14,524 nt of DNA from NCBI GenBank assembly GCA_963739985.1, contig CAVUCE010000009.1, positions 1-14,524 of the forward strand, read 5' to 3'. The notes under the pieces are model-generated. The model ran no database searches. It saw only the letters and a program-made list of their open reading frames with translations, and was not told where the DNA came from. The stretch is from CAVUCE01 sp963739985. GTDB taxonomy: Bacteria > Bacteroidota > Ignavibacteria > Ignavibacteriales > Ignavibacteriaceae. Positions 6,829 to 14,524 of the stretch are shown here, in pieces; the first letter of the stretch is position 1, and every line of letters starts with the position of its first letter. The position numbers were made by a program, and so were the translations under genes.

Positions 6829-8049
6829 CTATTTTAATTCATTCCTAATAATTTCATCCAGTTGTTCTGCTCTTATTTTAAAGTTGTGATAATTCAGCGT
6901 TTTTTTTTGTCCCGCTAAACTAATCCTTCTAACCTCATTGGGATTATCTAACAACCATTTTAATTTCTCGATACATTCATTTGAGGATTTAAAAGTTACT
7001 ATCTCTTTCCCATCAACAAAAAAGTCATCTATATTTTTTTTCCAATCTGTAATAAGACATGTTCCAACACCCGTAGCTTCAAACATCCGCATATTGGCAG
7101 CGTATTCCCCGGCAACCCCCCCATGTATATTGAGATTAATTCCTGAATTTTTTAGTAATTGATACATTTCTAATCCATATAAAGGTTCTTCTGCCGATTT
7201 AATTAACCTATTAGTATAAACAGGTTTTCTAGGTGCCTGCTTAAGCGGAATTACTTTTTTAATCATAGGTAAGGTTAAGTGTTTTCCTTTATATCCCAAT
7301 TTAAGGATTGCTTTTGTAAAATAATATAATAGTTTTTGAGATACTAATTTATAAGTTGGAATATAAAAAAGCTTAGTATATACATTCAAATTTATATTTG
7401 AAGATAAAATCTCTTCAATAATTGAAGTTCGATAATTATGAAAATCCGCATTTGGAATTAAAGAACCAATAAATGTAGTATCTTTTTTATTATTAGTTTG
7501 ATTTTTAATTCGATCTAAAATTTTAGGCTCGAAAGCATGGGGCATTACATAAGTTTTTAAGCCCTCTTTGTTGAAAATTTTTGAAAACAATGGTGAGCAT
7601 GCTACCATAAAATCAAAATGCTTAAACAATTCCATTTGTGTTGCAGAGAAAGGACTGCAACACCAGCCTATCACTTTTTTGATAGAAGGAATTTCCGTCT
7701 TCAGATAATCTATCCATTCACCATTAAAGTTCGTGCTATCTTGGAAAAAGACTATATCAGGTTGTAACAATTTCAGCTGAAAAAGGACTAATTCTTTATC
7801 CTTTAATGCAGCATTATTTTCTCTTGCCCAAGCCTGTTGTAATGACTTTGCATTATAAACTATTTCAAAAGATCTTAGACCCAGATCAGACAAATTCTGT
7901 TGAAAAAAATCTGCCCAACCGAATGAATCATACATCAAATGATTGTATTGTTCCGAGTAAGAATTTTCTATAATACCGGGATTTTTTGAATAGTATTGTT
8001 CTAAATAATCTCGATAAAAGGAAGTTATTTTAACAAATGTATAATTCAT
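6829..8049 (-). CDS. CgeB-like glycosyltransferase (GT-B, Glyco_trans_1_2 type)
   Basis: This 406-residue protein has an N-terminal Rossmann-like half (PDIVFFQDS near 97-105, GWCCSPF near 128-134, SPLF near 152-155), then a nucleotide-sugar half with HGGVAGEYAANMRMFEATG at 309-327 and TCLITD at 330-335, followed by FVDGKEIVTF and a C-terminal helix. The N/M-R-M-F-E-A-x-G signature is characteristic of CgeB/DUF3880-type glycosyltransferases. These are found in spore-coat and polysaccharide loci, and their donors are rarely known. Five bp separate it from the downstream FkbM gene. No Shine-Dalgarno site is visible before the ATG at 8049, and an 89 bp gap separates it from the orphan-domain gene upstream. 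Confidence 0.82.
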   Translation of the reverse strand: MNYTFVKITSFYRDYLEQYYSKNPGIIENSYSEQYNHLMYDSFGWADFFQQNLSDLGLRSFEIVYNAKSLQQAWARENNAALKDKELVLFQLKLLQPDIVFFQDSTNFNGEWIDYLKTEIPSIKKVIGWCCSPFSATQMELFKHFDFMVACSPLFSKIFNKEGLKTYVMPHAFEPKILDRIKNQTNNKKDTTFIGSLIPNADFHNYRTSIIEEILSSNINLNVYTKLFYIPTYKLVSQKLLYYFTKAILKLGYKGKHLTLPMIKKVIPLKQAPRKPVYTNRLIKSAEEPLYGLEMYQLLKNSGINLNIHGGVAGEYAANMRMFEATGVGTCLITDWKKNIDDFFVDGKEIVTFKSSNECIEKLKWLLDNPNEVRRISLAGQKKTLNYHNFKIRAEQLDEIIRNELK

Positions 8050-8138
8050 AAAAAAATAATTGCAGAAATTTAAGCCTTGATCATTTTACATATTAAGCGA
8101 ACTCTATTTTATATTTTCTCATAGCTATTTGAGAAGAA

Positions 8139-8594
8139 TCATTTTTCTCGCACTGTAATTTTTTTACCACCCAAGGATTCAGCTTGAATTGAATAATTGT
8201 GATGAATTGGTTTTGCCAAACTTGAGGTCTCAAATTCTAGTGAGATTGGAGCAATATCTTTACCCAAAATAGTCTTTACAATTCCTGAACTAGTAACACT
8301 AATCTTTTCTTTAGTACTAAAAGGTTTACCCGGAGTAAGAATCAAAATTTTTTCATTATCAGATAATTTTAATCTACATGGATGATTACCGCTTTTTGTA
8401 ACTTTAATTCCAAAAGAAAATTTTGGTGAAGTAGACTGATCAATCTTCTCATCGCAACCTAAAAGAATAGATGATTTTACGTTAACGTATTTAGCATCGT
8501 CTCTTAGCGAGGTATAATTGAAATATTCTTGCGAAAAGATATGACTCGAAAGAATGATTAAGAAAAAACCGGTAAAAACTACAAATTTTTGCAT
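8139..8594 (-). CDS. Exported orphan Ig-like (Big_5-like) domain protein, possibly truncated
   Basis: This 151-residue protein has a Sec signal peptide (hydrophobic stretch at about 5-19, cleavage likely after SHIFS, with QEYFNYTS following). The rest is one beta-sandwich-like domain: YVNVKSSILLGCDEKID, then a strand ending in LILTPGKPFSTKEKISV, then APISLEFET. The P-x-x-PF-x-x-x-E-x-(I/V)-x-V and final F-E-T strand resemble bacterial Ig-like domains that, in large Bacteroidota/Ignavibacteria secreted proteins, precede catalytic or beta-helix modules. Here a TGA follows VREK and nothing equivalent continues downstream. It may therefore be the surviving N-terminus of a larger secreted protein, or a small envelope protein in its own right. 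AAGG 6 nt upstream of the ATG supports the start. Its role in the polysaccharide locus is unknown. Confidence 0.6.
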   Translation of the reverse strand: MQKFVVFTGFFLIILSSHIFSQEYFNYTSLRDDAKYVNVKSSILLGCDEKIDQSTSPKFSFGIKVTKSGNHPCRLKLSDNEKILILTPGKPFSTKEKISVTSSGIVKTILGKDIAPISLEFETSSLAKPIHHNYSIQAESLGGKKITVREK

Positions 8595-8705
8595 AATTGC
8601 CTTTTCAAGGATTTTATATTAAGCTAACTGAGTTCAGAGTAATCTTCATGAAAAAGCTAAATTTAACTAAACACATAAAGATTAATAAAATTCAAGATTT
8701 AGGAA

Positions 8706-9767
8706 TTACCATCTATCTTTATTAAAACTATAGATATCTCGCAAAATATCTATAACATTTTTGGTTAAATCCCAATCCGGGAAATGGCTTTTAAATTTTG
8801 ATATATCACTAATCCACCAAATATGATCACCAATTCTATTGTTTTCAACATAATTAGTAATCATTTTATTTCCTGAAATTTCTTCACACATATTTATGGC
8901 TTCCAGCATTGAACAATTACTGAAACGACTTCCCCCGATATTGTATGCTTCACCTTGTCTGGGATTTTTATAAAAATGGGAAAATGCATTAACTAAATCA
9001 GCACTGTGAATATTATCTCTTACTTGCTTGCCCTTGTATCCATAAATCTTATATTCTCTTTTTGTAAGAGCACATTTCATAAGATAAGATAAGAATCCAT
9101 GCAATTCTGCTCCGGAATGATTTGGTCCGGTTAAACAGCCGCCTCTAAAAACACCAGTATTCATTCCAAAATATTTCCCGTATTCTTGAACCATAACATC
9201 AGCAGCTACTTTTGATGCACCAAAAATTGAATGTTTACAATTATCGATCGACATTGTTTCATCAATCCCATTTTTGTAATATTGATGCGATTCATCTATT
9301 TCCCATCTATTTTCCAATTCTTTCAGAGGTAAAGAATTGGGAGTATCGCCGTAAACCTTATTAGTTGAAGTAAAAATAAAAACTGCATCTGGAGCATATT
9401 TTCTTGTAGCCTCAAGCATATTTAAAGTACCATTCGCATTTATAGAAAAATCTGTGAAGGGTTCTCTTGCAGCCCAATCGTGAGAAGGCTGTGCAGCTGT
9501 ATGAATTACAAGCGATATATCTTTATTGTATTTTGCAAATAAATTGTTTATCGCTTCTTGATCTCGTATATCAATTTCTACGTTATTGAAGTTTGAATAT
9601 GAACTCAATAATTCCTTGAGTGTCCATTTTGTAGAAGCATCCTTACCAAAAAAGTATTGCCTCATATCATTATCAATGCCAATAACATTGTTATTTTTTT
9701 CGCAAAAGAATTTTACCGATTCCGATCCGATTAGTCCTGCAGAACCGGTGATAATTATAACTGACAT
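8706..9767 (-). CDS. NAD-dependent nucleotide-sugar epimerase/dehydratase, CDP-paratose 2-epimerase-like
   Basis: This 353-residue extended short-chain dehydrogenase has the NAD-binding GSAGLIG (8-14), acidic D32 that would bind the NAD ribose, STNKVYG (134-140) and VRDNIHSADL (249-258). The GGCLTGPNHSG (209-219) and ELHGFLSYL (221-229) blocks are characteristic of the CDP-paratose 2-epimerase/tyvelose-pathway relatives. The usual catalytic YxxxK is FGASK here: Phe182 replaces Tyr, with Lys186 retained. I believe Phe occurs in other members of this subgroup, but cannot check. It probably modifies a nucleotide sugar for the polysaccharide; the exact reaction is uncertain, and no cytidylyltransferase or other dideoxy-sugar gene lies in the window. 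It starts 35 bp after the flippase gene. Confidence 0.8.
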   Translation of the reverse strand: MSVIIITGSAGLIGSESVKFFCEKNNNVIGIDNDMRQYFFGKDASTKWTLKELLSSYSNFNNVEIDIRDQEAINNLFAKYNKDISLVIHTAAQPSHDWAAREPFTDFSINANGTLNMLEATRKYAPDAVFIFTSTNKVYGDTPNSLPLKELENRWEIDESHQYYKNGIDETMSIDNCKHSIFGASKVAADVMVQEYGKYFGMNTGVFRGGCLTGPNHSGAELHGFLSYLMKCALTKREYKIYGYKGKQVRDNIHSADLVNAFSHFYKNPRQGEAYNIGGSRFSNCSMLEAINMCEEISGNKMITNYVENNRIGDHIWWISDISKFKSHFPDWDLTKNVIDILRDIYSFNKDRW

Positions 9768-9802
9768 GATTGACTCTTTTTTTCTTTAGAAATTTAAATT
9801 AA

Positions 9803-11290
9803 TCATTTAAAATTTATCCTGATCAATAATTTCTCAAAAATAGAATTTATCTCCGGTGAAGATTTAGTAACTAAAATTAATGGTACGAATAGTATTAATA
9901 TTATTAGGCTTCTGACTGCAATATCAAGAATATTATTGCCAACGAAAGGGACAAAATGATTTGCTAAAAGAACGAAAGTACAAATTGCTAATACTTTTAA
10001 TGTATTAAAAGTAAAAGGCTGAATTTTCATAACTTTCATTATAAAAAGATACCGTATTATATTAAAAAGGAATACTGAAATTGCCGACGCTAATGCAGCT
10101 CCCGTAGCGCCTAACAGCGGGATAAAAATTATATTTGTTATAACCGCCAGTATCCCTAGAATAAATAAGAAAACCAAATCAAGCTTATAATACTCAGATG
10201 TTCCCAGAATCTCGCCATTAATGCCGGTTGCCATATCAAACAACTTACTAATACCAATATAAAAAACTACCCATTTACCCTGAATATAAATATCAGTTTT
10301 CGGCATTAAGTGGAAAATATTTTCAATGTTGCACCATATTCCAATAAAGATAAGAGCGCCGATTATCAATTGGTTTATAGACGATTTCTTATAAAGATCG
10401 CCTAATTCTTTGATATTATGATTTTTATTCGCTTCTGAGACTAATGAAATTATGGATTGTGAAATTGAACGCTTTGGTATTTCTATTACAGTAGCAATAA
10501 AAAATGCAATAGTATAAATGCCAGTTACACTTAATCCTTTATAAGCACTTAACATCAGATTATCGATGTTTGCAATAACCAGCCCGCTGGTATTTCCGAG
10601 AAGAATAAAAATTCCGTAAACAAAAATACTTTTTAAATGTTGGCTCCTGAAAACTGATAAATCAGGTTTTATAAACAATAAATTTATACGTTTTACGTAT
10701 ATAATCAAAATGATAAGAGCCGCTAGGTACGAAACTAATAAAACATTGACGAAGCCATTAAAAGAGACTAAATTAAAGAAGAATAACAATAAGCCAGCAA
10801 CAGTAAATAATCTAATTATTACTTCTCTAATCAAACTTGGAAAAACGGGCTTTTGTTGAATTACAACATAAGCCTGAAGTATCATGAGATATAAAGTGAT
10901 AAAAGTAAACGGAATAAAATAATAGAAGTATTCCGTTATAAGTTTTGAGTTTTCTTCATATATAGAATAAACTAAACTTTTAAAGCTTAAAAAAACTATT
11001 GTAAAAAGGATAAATCCAACGAATGCAAGAATGAAAAGAAAGAATAAAAATCCATTATGCTTTTTATCAATATCATTAAAGAATGGGAAAAATTTGGCTG
11101 GAATATTTATTGCCCCCAAAGAAGCAAAACTAGCTAGTAAGAAAGAGACGCTGATTATAATTCTGACAAATCCAATTTGTGCCGCCGATAATACAAGCGG
11201 ATATAACCACAAGGTATTAACATACCCAATAACTAGCCCGATATAAATGACTAGCAGGTTTTTTGCACTTTGCCGGATTACAATTCCCAT
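9803..11290 (-). CDS. Wzx-type polysaccharide flippase (MOP superfamily)
   Basis: This 495-residue protein is made almost entirely of hydrophobic segments, about 12-14 membrane helices from residue 10 to residue 485, separated by short basic loops. The N-terminus, with its AKNLLVIYIGLVIGY helix and a Leu/Ser-rich second helix, and the overall length fit O-antigen/exopolysaccharide flippases of the Polysacc_synt/MVF group. Its role would be to move the undecaprenyl-linked repeat unit across the inner membrane. It is the first gene of the minus-strand run and is divergent from the FkbM gene at 11469, with a shared 178 bp promoter region. No Shine-Dalgarno site is visible. Such proteins diverge quickly in sequence, so the substrate cannot be told. 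Confidence 0.88.
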   Translation of the reverse strand: MGIVIRQSAKNLLVIYIGLVIGYVNTLWLYPLVLSAAQIGFVRIIISVSFLLASFASLGAINIPAKFFPFFNDIDKKHNGFLFFLFILAFVGFILFTIVFLSFKSLVYSIYEENSKLITEYFYYFIPFTFITLYLMILQAYVVIQQKPVFPSLIREVIIRLFTVAGLLLFFFNLVSFNGFVNVLLVSYLAALIILIIYVKRINLLFIKPDLSVFRSQHLKSIFVYGIFILLGNTSGLVIANIDNLMLSAYKGLSVTGIYTIAFFIATVIEIPKRSISQSIISLVSEANKNHNIKELGDLYKKSSINQLIIGALIFIGIWCNIENIFHLMPKTDIYIQGKWVVFYIGISKLFDMATGINGEILGTSEYYKLDLVFLFILGILAVITNIIFIPLLGATGAALASAISVFLFNIIRYLFIMKVMKIQPFTFNTLKVLAICTFVLLANHFVPFVGNNILDIAVRSLIILILFVPLILVTKSSPEINSIFEKLLIRINFK

Positions 11291-11468
11291 AAGCTGCTGA
11301 ATATAAAATATTTTTACTAATTGATAGAGATATGTTTTGAAATCATTTAGAATTTATAAATATTTCAAAATGTAGTATATTAAAAGATTAAATATATTAC
11401 GTTTTAACAAGTATTAAAAGTATTATTGCACCCACTCAATAAATCTTAACAGTTTTAAGAGATTAGAA
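11291..11468. promoter_or_regulatory. Divergent promoter region between the two operons
   Basis: This 178 bp AT-rich region separates the divergent flippase and FkbM genes and should contain a promoter for each. I see no exact TAnnTTTG/TTTG pair or well-spaced -35/-10 pair on either strand, so individual sites are not called; the assignment rests on the divergent layout. Confidence 0.4.
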
Positions 11469-12269
11469 ATGAAAAAAAGCACTTCTTTGGTAAAACCAAT
11501 AATCAACTTATTATGTCTGCCTTTAAAGATGAGTAAAGATTTAAGAAAGTATGTCTTTTCCGTGGCATTGAAACATGAAACTGAGGATTATTGTGAGCAT
11601 GAATTTTTCGGCGGATACTACCACATAGAAAAAGCAATTAACTTAATCAAAAAAATGAAAATTAAAGATCATATTATTGTAGATGTTGGGGGAGCAACCG
11701 GTGCCACTGCTAAATTATTTACGAAATATTTTAGCGACAATAAAATTTGGGTTTTTGAACCAATAAAATCCAATTACGATATTTTAATTTCATTGGCAAA
11801 GCAGAACTCAAATCTAAAAATTATTCCTAAAGCTGCCGGAAGCAAAAATGAAAAAACATTTATTAACAAAGCAAATAGAATTACGTCGTCTTCACTATAT
11901 GAATTAAATGCCGATAAAAAAAGCAAAATATTATCAGAGATATTAGTTCCGGAAGGCAAAGAAGAAATTGAGATGACAACTTTGGATGATATACTTCCGA
12001 ATAAGACTATTAGTATCTTAAAATTTGATGTTCAGGGTTATGAGCTTGAAGCACTAAAAGGAAGTTTATCTACTCTTGAGAATACTGTATTGATAGTCAT
12101 TGAAATGAATAATCATGATGGTTATAAAGGAGCGCCCAAATATCACGAAGTCGATAGTTTTCTACGGAATAATAATTTTATTCTTTTCGACATGTTCCCT
12201 TCATTTAAAGATAATGATCAATTAAAAGAGTGGGACTGCATATACATGAATAGGAATTATTTAAAATGA
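11469..12269 (+). CDS. FkbM-family SAM-dependent methyltransferase
   Basis: This 266-residue protein has the SAM-binding motif VDVGGATG (71-78), the strand-2 acidic FEP (96-98) and the FkbM motif LKFDVQGYELEAL (184-196), followed by a VIEMN strand. The final third (GYKGAPKYHEVDSFL) matches the usual FkbM C-terminal half. The expected role is O-methylation of a sugar or glycan. Its stop overlaps the start of the next gene (ATGA, 12266-12269), so the two are translationally coupled and may act on the same sugar. It differs clearly from the other two FkbM-type proteins in the window in length and motif residues, so it is not a recent duplicate of either. Confidence 0.85.
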   Translation: MKKSTSLVKPIINLLCLPLKMSKDLRKYVFSVALKHETEDYCEHEFFGGYYHIEKAINLIKKMKIKDHIIVDVGGATGATAKLFTKYFSDNKIWVFEPIKSNYDILISLAKQNSNLKIIPKAAGSKNEKTFINKANRITSSSLYELNADKKSKILSEILVPEGKEEIEMTTLDDILPNKTISILKFDVQGYELEALKGSLSTLENTVLIVIEMNNHDGYKGAPKYHEVDSFLRNNNFILFDMFPSFKDNDQLKEWDCIYMNRNYLK

Positions 12270-13429
12270 AAATAGGAATTCTTGAAATAATGCCGGTTGG
12301 GCATTACACATTAGTTGATTCTGTAGCGAGAATTTTCGCCTCAGATGAGCAAAACAAGGTTTATATTTTTACTCAAACTGAAGGTGCTGAAGTTTTAGCC
12401 CCTATAGTTAAAGAATTAAGAAATGTCGAAATTTTTAGTTTAAAGGAAAATCAATCAATAAAAGATTTTTTCTGTGAAATATCTGCCCATAATCTGGACA
12501 GACTTTATATAATTACACTCGAAAAATATTTCCCGGATATTTATTCTTTTAATTTCAACTGCCCGATACATTTATTCATTCATAATATTGATTCATGGTT
12601 TCAAGCAAATTTGAACTATAGTTTTTATAACTTCTTTAAACATTTTTCACTTTCCCCAAAAATAATTTACTATTTCAAAACCAGTTTTATTTATCCAATC
12701 CAACGGAAAAAAATAATTTCCAAAGTCTATGAATCTGGTGGAAAATTTGTGGTACTTAATAGTATTATCAAAAAAGAGCTAAGTAAATTTGTTAAAAACG
12801 ATTTGATAGATGTTATACCATTCTCAGTTTATAATCGGAATCTGGAAGACAATTCAACAAACAATAAAATTCCACGAGTTTGTATACCGGGATTGCTTTC
12901 ATTTACCCGACGAGATTATATTTCTCTTTTTAATATTCTTGAAAATGATCTTGAATTTTTTAAAGAAAGAATTGAAATCGATTTACTCGGTGGAATATCT
13001 TATACTGAACAAGGAGAAAAAATTATAGAAAAAGCTGAGAAACTGATCTCCAAAGGGATGAAGATTATTTACTACAACAAAAAGTTTGTTCCTTTATCTG
13101 AGTTCGATCATCAATTAACAAAGGCAGATATTATTCTTGGAAATATGCACGTTATACAAAACAAATTTTCTAAATACGGAAAGACAAAAGAATCCGGGAT
13201 TATTTTTACAATGATTAGATGCGGAAAACCCGGTATCCTACCGGCAGATTATGCTTTAATTAATGAATTAAAAACATCTACTATTGTGTTTAAAGATTAT
13301 GACGATTTAGATAAAATTTTAAGAGATTTGATTCAGAATCCGAGAAGGATCGGTGAGTTGAAAAAAGAAGCATTAAATAATTCGAATAAATTTGTGCCGG
13401 ATGTTTTGTTAAATAATCTGGTAGATTAA
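12266..13429 (+). CDS. Putative glycosyltransferase, GT-B-like
   Basis: This 387-residue protein has two Rossmann-like halves: MKIGILEIMPVGHY at the N-terminus with LFIHNIDSW at 103-111, then VCIPGLLSFTRRDY at 205-218, IDLLGG at 238-243, ADIILGNM at 287-294, and KESGIIFTMIRCGKPGILP at 308-326, followed by a C-terminal helix typical of GT-B enzymes. The E-S-G-I-x-x-x-M-x-R-C-G-K-P block occupies the position of the nucleotide-sugar-binding motif of GT4 enzymes but is not a canonical E-x7-E. I recognise the fold pattern rather than a named family. The ATGA overlap with the FkbM gene shows they form one operon, which suggests sugar transfer plus methylation. Confidence 0.6.
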   Translation: MKIGILEIMPVGHYTLVDSVARIFASDEQNKVYIFTQTEGAEVLAPIVKELRNVEIFSLKENQSIKDFFCEISAHNLDRLYIITLEKYFPDIYSFNFNCPIHLFIHNIDSWFQANLNYSFYNFFKHFSLSPKIIYYFKTSFIYPIQRKKIISKVYESGGKFVVLNSIIKKELSKFVKNDLIDVIPFSVYNRNLEDNSTNNKIPRVCIPGLLSFTRRDYISLFNILENDLEFFKERIEIDLLGGISYTEQGEKIIEKAEKLISKGMKIIYYNKKFVPLSEFDHQLTKADIILGNMHVIQNKFSKYGKTKESGIIFTMIRCGKPGILPADYALINELKTSTIVFKDYDDLDKILRDLIQNPRRIGELKKEALNNSNKFVPDVLLNNLVD

Positions 13430-13447
13430 TTAATAATATTTATTAAT
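13429..13447. terminator. AT-rich hairpin between convergent genes, possible bidirectional terminator
   Basis: ATTAATAA (13429-13436) and TTATTAAT (13440-13447) form a perfect 8 bp stem with a TAT loop. It spans the end of the plus-strand glycosyltransferase gene and the 13 bp gap to the convergent epimerase gene. Position favours a terminator for both, but the stem has no G:C pair, so it would be weak. Confidence 0.3.
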
Positions 13448-14519
13448 ATAGGAAATCTTCTAAATGTTTTACAATTAAACTTCCCGCATCACCTCTTCCG
13501 AATAAATTTTTAGTAAAATCGGAAGTTTTATTTTTCATAACCGAAGCATACTCGATTATTTTTTCTGCGTCAGCTCCGGCTAAAATATTGAAACCATCTT
13601 CTACTAACTCAACCCATTCAGTTTCATCTCTTAGTGTAACACAATTTTTGCCTAAGAAATAAGCTTCTTTCTGCAAGCCGCCGCTATCGGTTAAAACTAA
13701 TTTAGAATTTCTTATTAGTTCCAGCATATCAAAATAGCCAACAGGTTCTATTATTGTGAAATCATATTTAAGTTGATTTTGATTGATGATTTTTTTTGTG
13801 CGCGGATGTAAAGGAAGAATTACTTTTGTTACTTCATTCAATTTATTTAAAGCAGCAACTATTGATTTTAATCTTTGTAAGTCATCAGTATTTTCTGCTC
13901 TATGAATTGTACTCAAAAAATATTCACTTAAATTTAATTCAGAAATAATTGTAGATTTTTCGGAAGCTTTTTGTGAATAATATAATACGGCATCATACAT
14001 TATATCGCCAGATAAAATAATTTGTGAATCGAATTCTTTAAAACCTTCTTTAACTAAATTATCAACAGCGTTTTGAGTCGGACAAAATAATAAGTTTGAA
14101 ATTCTATCTGTTAATATTCTATTGACTTCTTCAGGCATTCTCATATTAAAACTTCTCAATCCGGCTTCAATATGAGCAACTTTTATATGAAGTTTTTTTG
14201 CGCTTAACGCTCCGGCCAGCGTAGTATTAGTATCACCGAACACAATAACAATATCAGGATTTTCTTTAAGTAAAATTTCTTCAATGCCGATAAGCATTTG
14301 TCCAGTCATAGCACCGTGATTCAATCCATTAATGCTTAAATTGAAATCAGCGGTGGGAATTTCCATTTCTTCAAAAAACACGTCAGACATATTTTTATCA
14401 TAATGCTGGCCTGTGTGAATGATCAATTCGCTAAGATCAGAATGCTTTCGGATTTCCCTACTGAGAACTGCTGCTTTTATAAACTGTGGTCTCGCTCCTA
14501 CAATCGAAATTATTTTCAT
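13443..14519 (-). CDS. wecB: UDP-N-acetylglucosamine 2-epimerase (non-hydrolysing)
   Basis: This 358-residue cytoplasmic enzyme interconverts UDP-GlcNAc and UDP-ManNAc. The family's GxRPxxIK motif is present as VGARPQFIK (7-15), placing Arg10 and Lys15 exactly as in E. coli WecB. GDTN (95-98, Asp96), HIEAGLRS (116-123, Glu118), MPEEVNR (128-134), TIHRAEN (205-211, His207) and DSGGLQKEA (near 278-286) complete the active site and UDP-binding residues. Length is close to the usual 350-380. The start ATG at 14519-14517 is preceded by GAAG, a weak ribosome binding site. It is convergent with the FkbM/glycosyltransferase pair and the next gene upstream lies outside the window. The ManNAc it supplies may be used directly or oxidised to ManNAcA. 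Confidence 0.93.
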   Translation of the reverse strand: MKIISIVGARPQFIKAAVLSREIRKHSDLSELIIHTGQHYDKNMSDVFFEEMEIPTADFNLSINGLNHGAMTGQMLIGIEEILLKENPDIVIVFGDTNTTLAGALSAKKLHIKVAHIEAGLRSFNMRMPEEVNRILTDRISNLLFCPTQNAVDNLVKEGFKEFDSQIILSGDIMYDAVLYYSQKASEKSTIISELNLSEYFLSTIHRAENTDDLQRLKSIVAALNKLNEVTKVILPLHPRTKKIINQNQLKYDFTIIEPVGYFDMLELIRNSKLVLTDSGGLQKEAYFLGKNCVTLRDETEWVELVEDGFNILAGADAEKIIEYASVMKNKTSDFTKNLFGRGDAGSLIVKHLEDFLY

Positions 14520-14524
14520 TCTTC

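Overview
The window is AT-rich DNA, about one third G+C by eye, from a Gram-negative bacterium. Its lipoprotein signal peptides, weak or missing Shine-Dalgarno sites at many genes, and the style of its exported proteins suggest the Bacteroidota/Ignavibacteria side of the tree. That placement is inference; no rRNA or marker gene is present. The window covers two unlike regions separated by a decayed insertion sequence.

Region 1 (1-2905, minus strand) is a tandem array of at least three paralogous surface lipoproteins. The left one is cut by the window edge. The two complete copies share a lipobox, an N-terminal beta-type domain that is about 80% identical by hand alignment, and a C-terminal five-bladed beta-propeller of the GH43/GH32/GH130 fold type that has diverged much more. 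The 5' leader of the first two copies is duplicated as well.

Region 2 (2906-3777) has no intact gene. It holds a small intergenic stretch, a frameshifted and truncated transposase remnant on the minus strand (3194 to about 3479, perhaps to 3599), and the upstream region of the next gene.

Region 3 (3778-14519) is a surface-polysaccharide (O-antigen, capsule or exopolysaccharide) biosynthesis locus. A minus-strand run from 11290 down to 4738 encodes, in transcription order, a Wzx-type flippase, a nucleotide-sugar epimerase of the CDP-paratose 2-epimerase-like family, a short exported orphan domain, a CgeB-like glycosyltransferase, an FkbM methyltransferase and a GT4 glycosyltransferase. A second FkbM-type gene (3778-4755, plus) converges on this run with an 18 bp overlap. 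A third FkbM gene and a GT-B-like glycosyltransferase form a plus-strand pair (11469-13429) with an ATGA overlap. A non-hydrolysing UDP-GlcNAc 2-epimerase (wecB type) lies at the right edge on the minus strand.

Together the genes suggest that UDP-ManNAc and a second modified nucleotide sugar are supplied, two or three glycosyltransferases assemble a repeat unit, up to three methyltransferases decorate it, and the flippase exports the lipid-linked unit. No polymerase, initiating transferase or ligase is visible, so the locus continues outside the window. I found no CRISPR array, tRNA, rRNA or clear riboswitch. The genes belong to known families; the most unusual points are the lipoprotein array with unequal domain divergence, the three separate FkbM methyltransferases, and the orphan exported domain.
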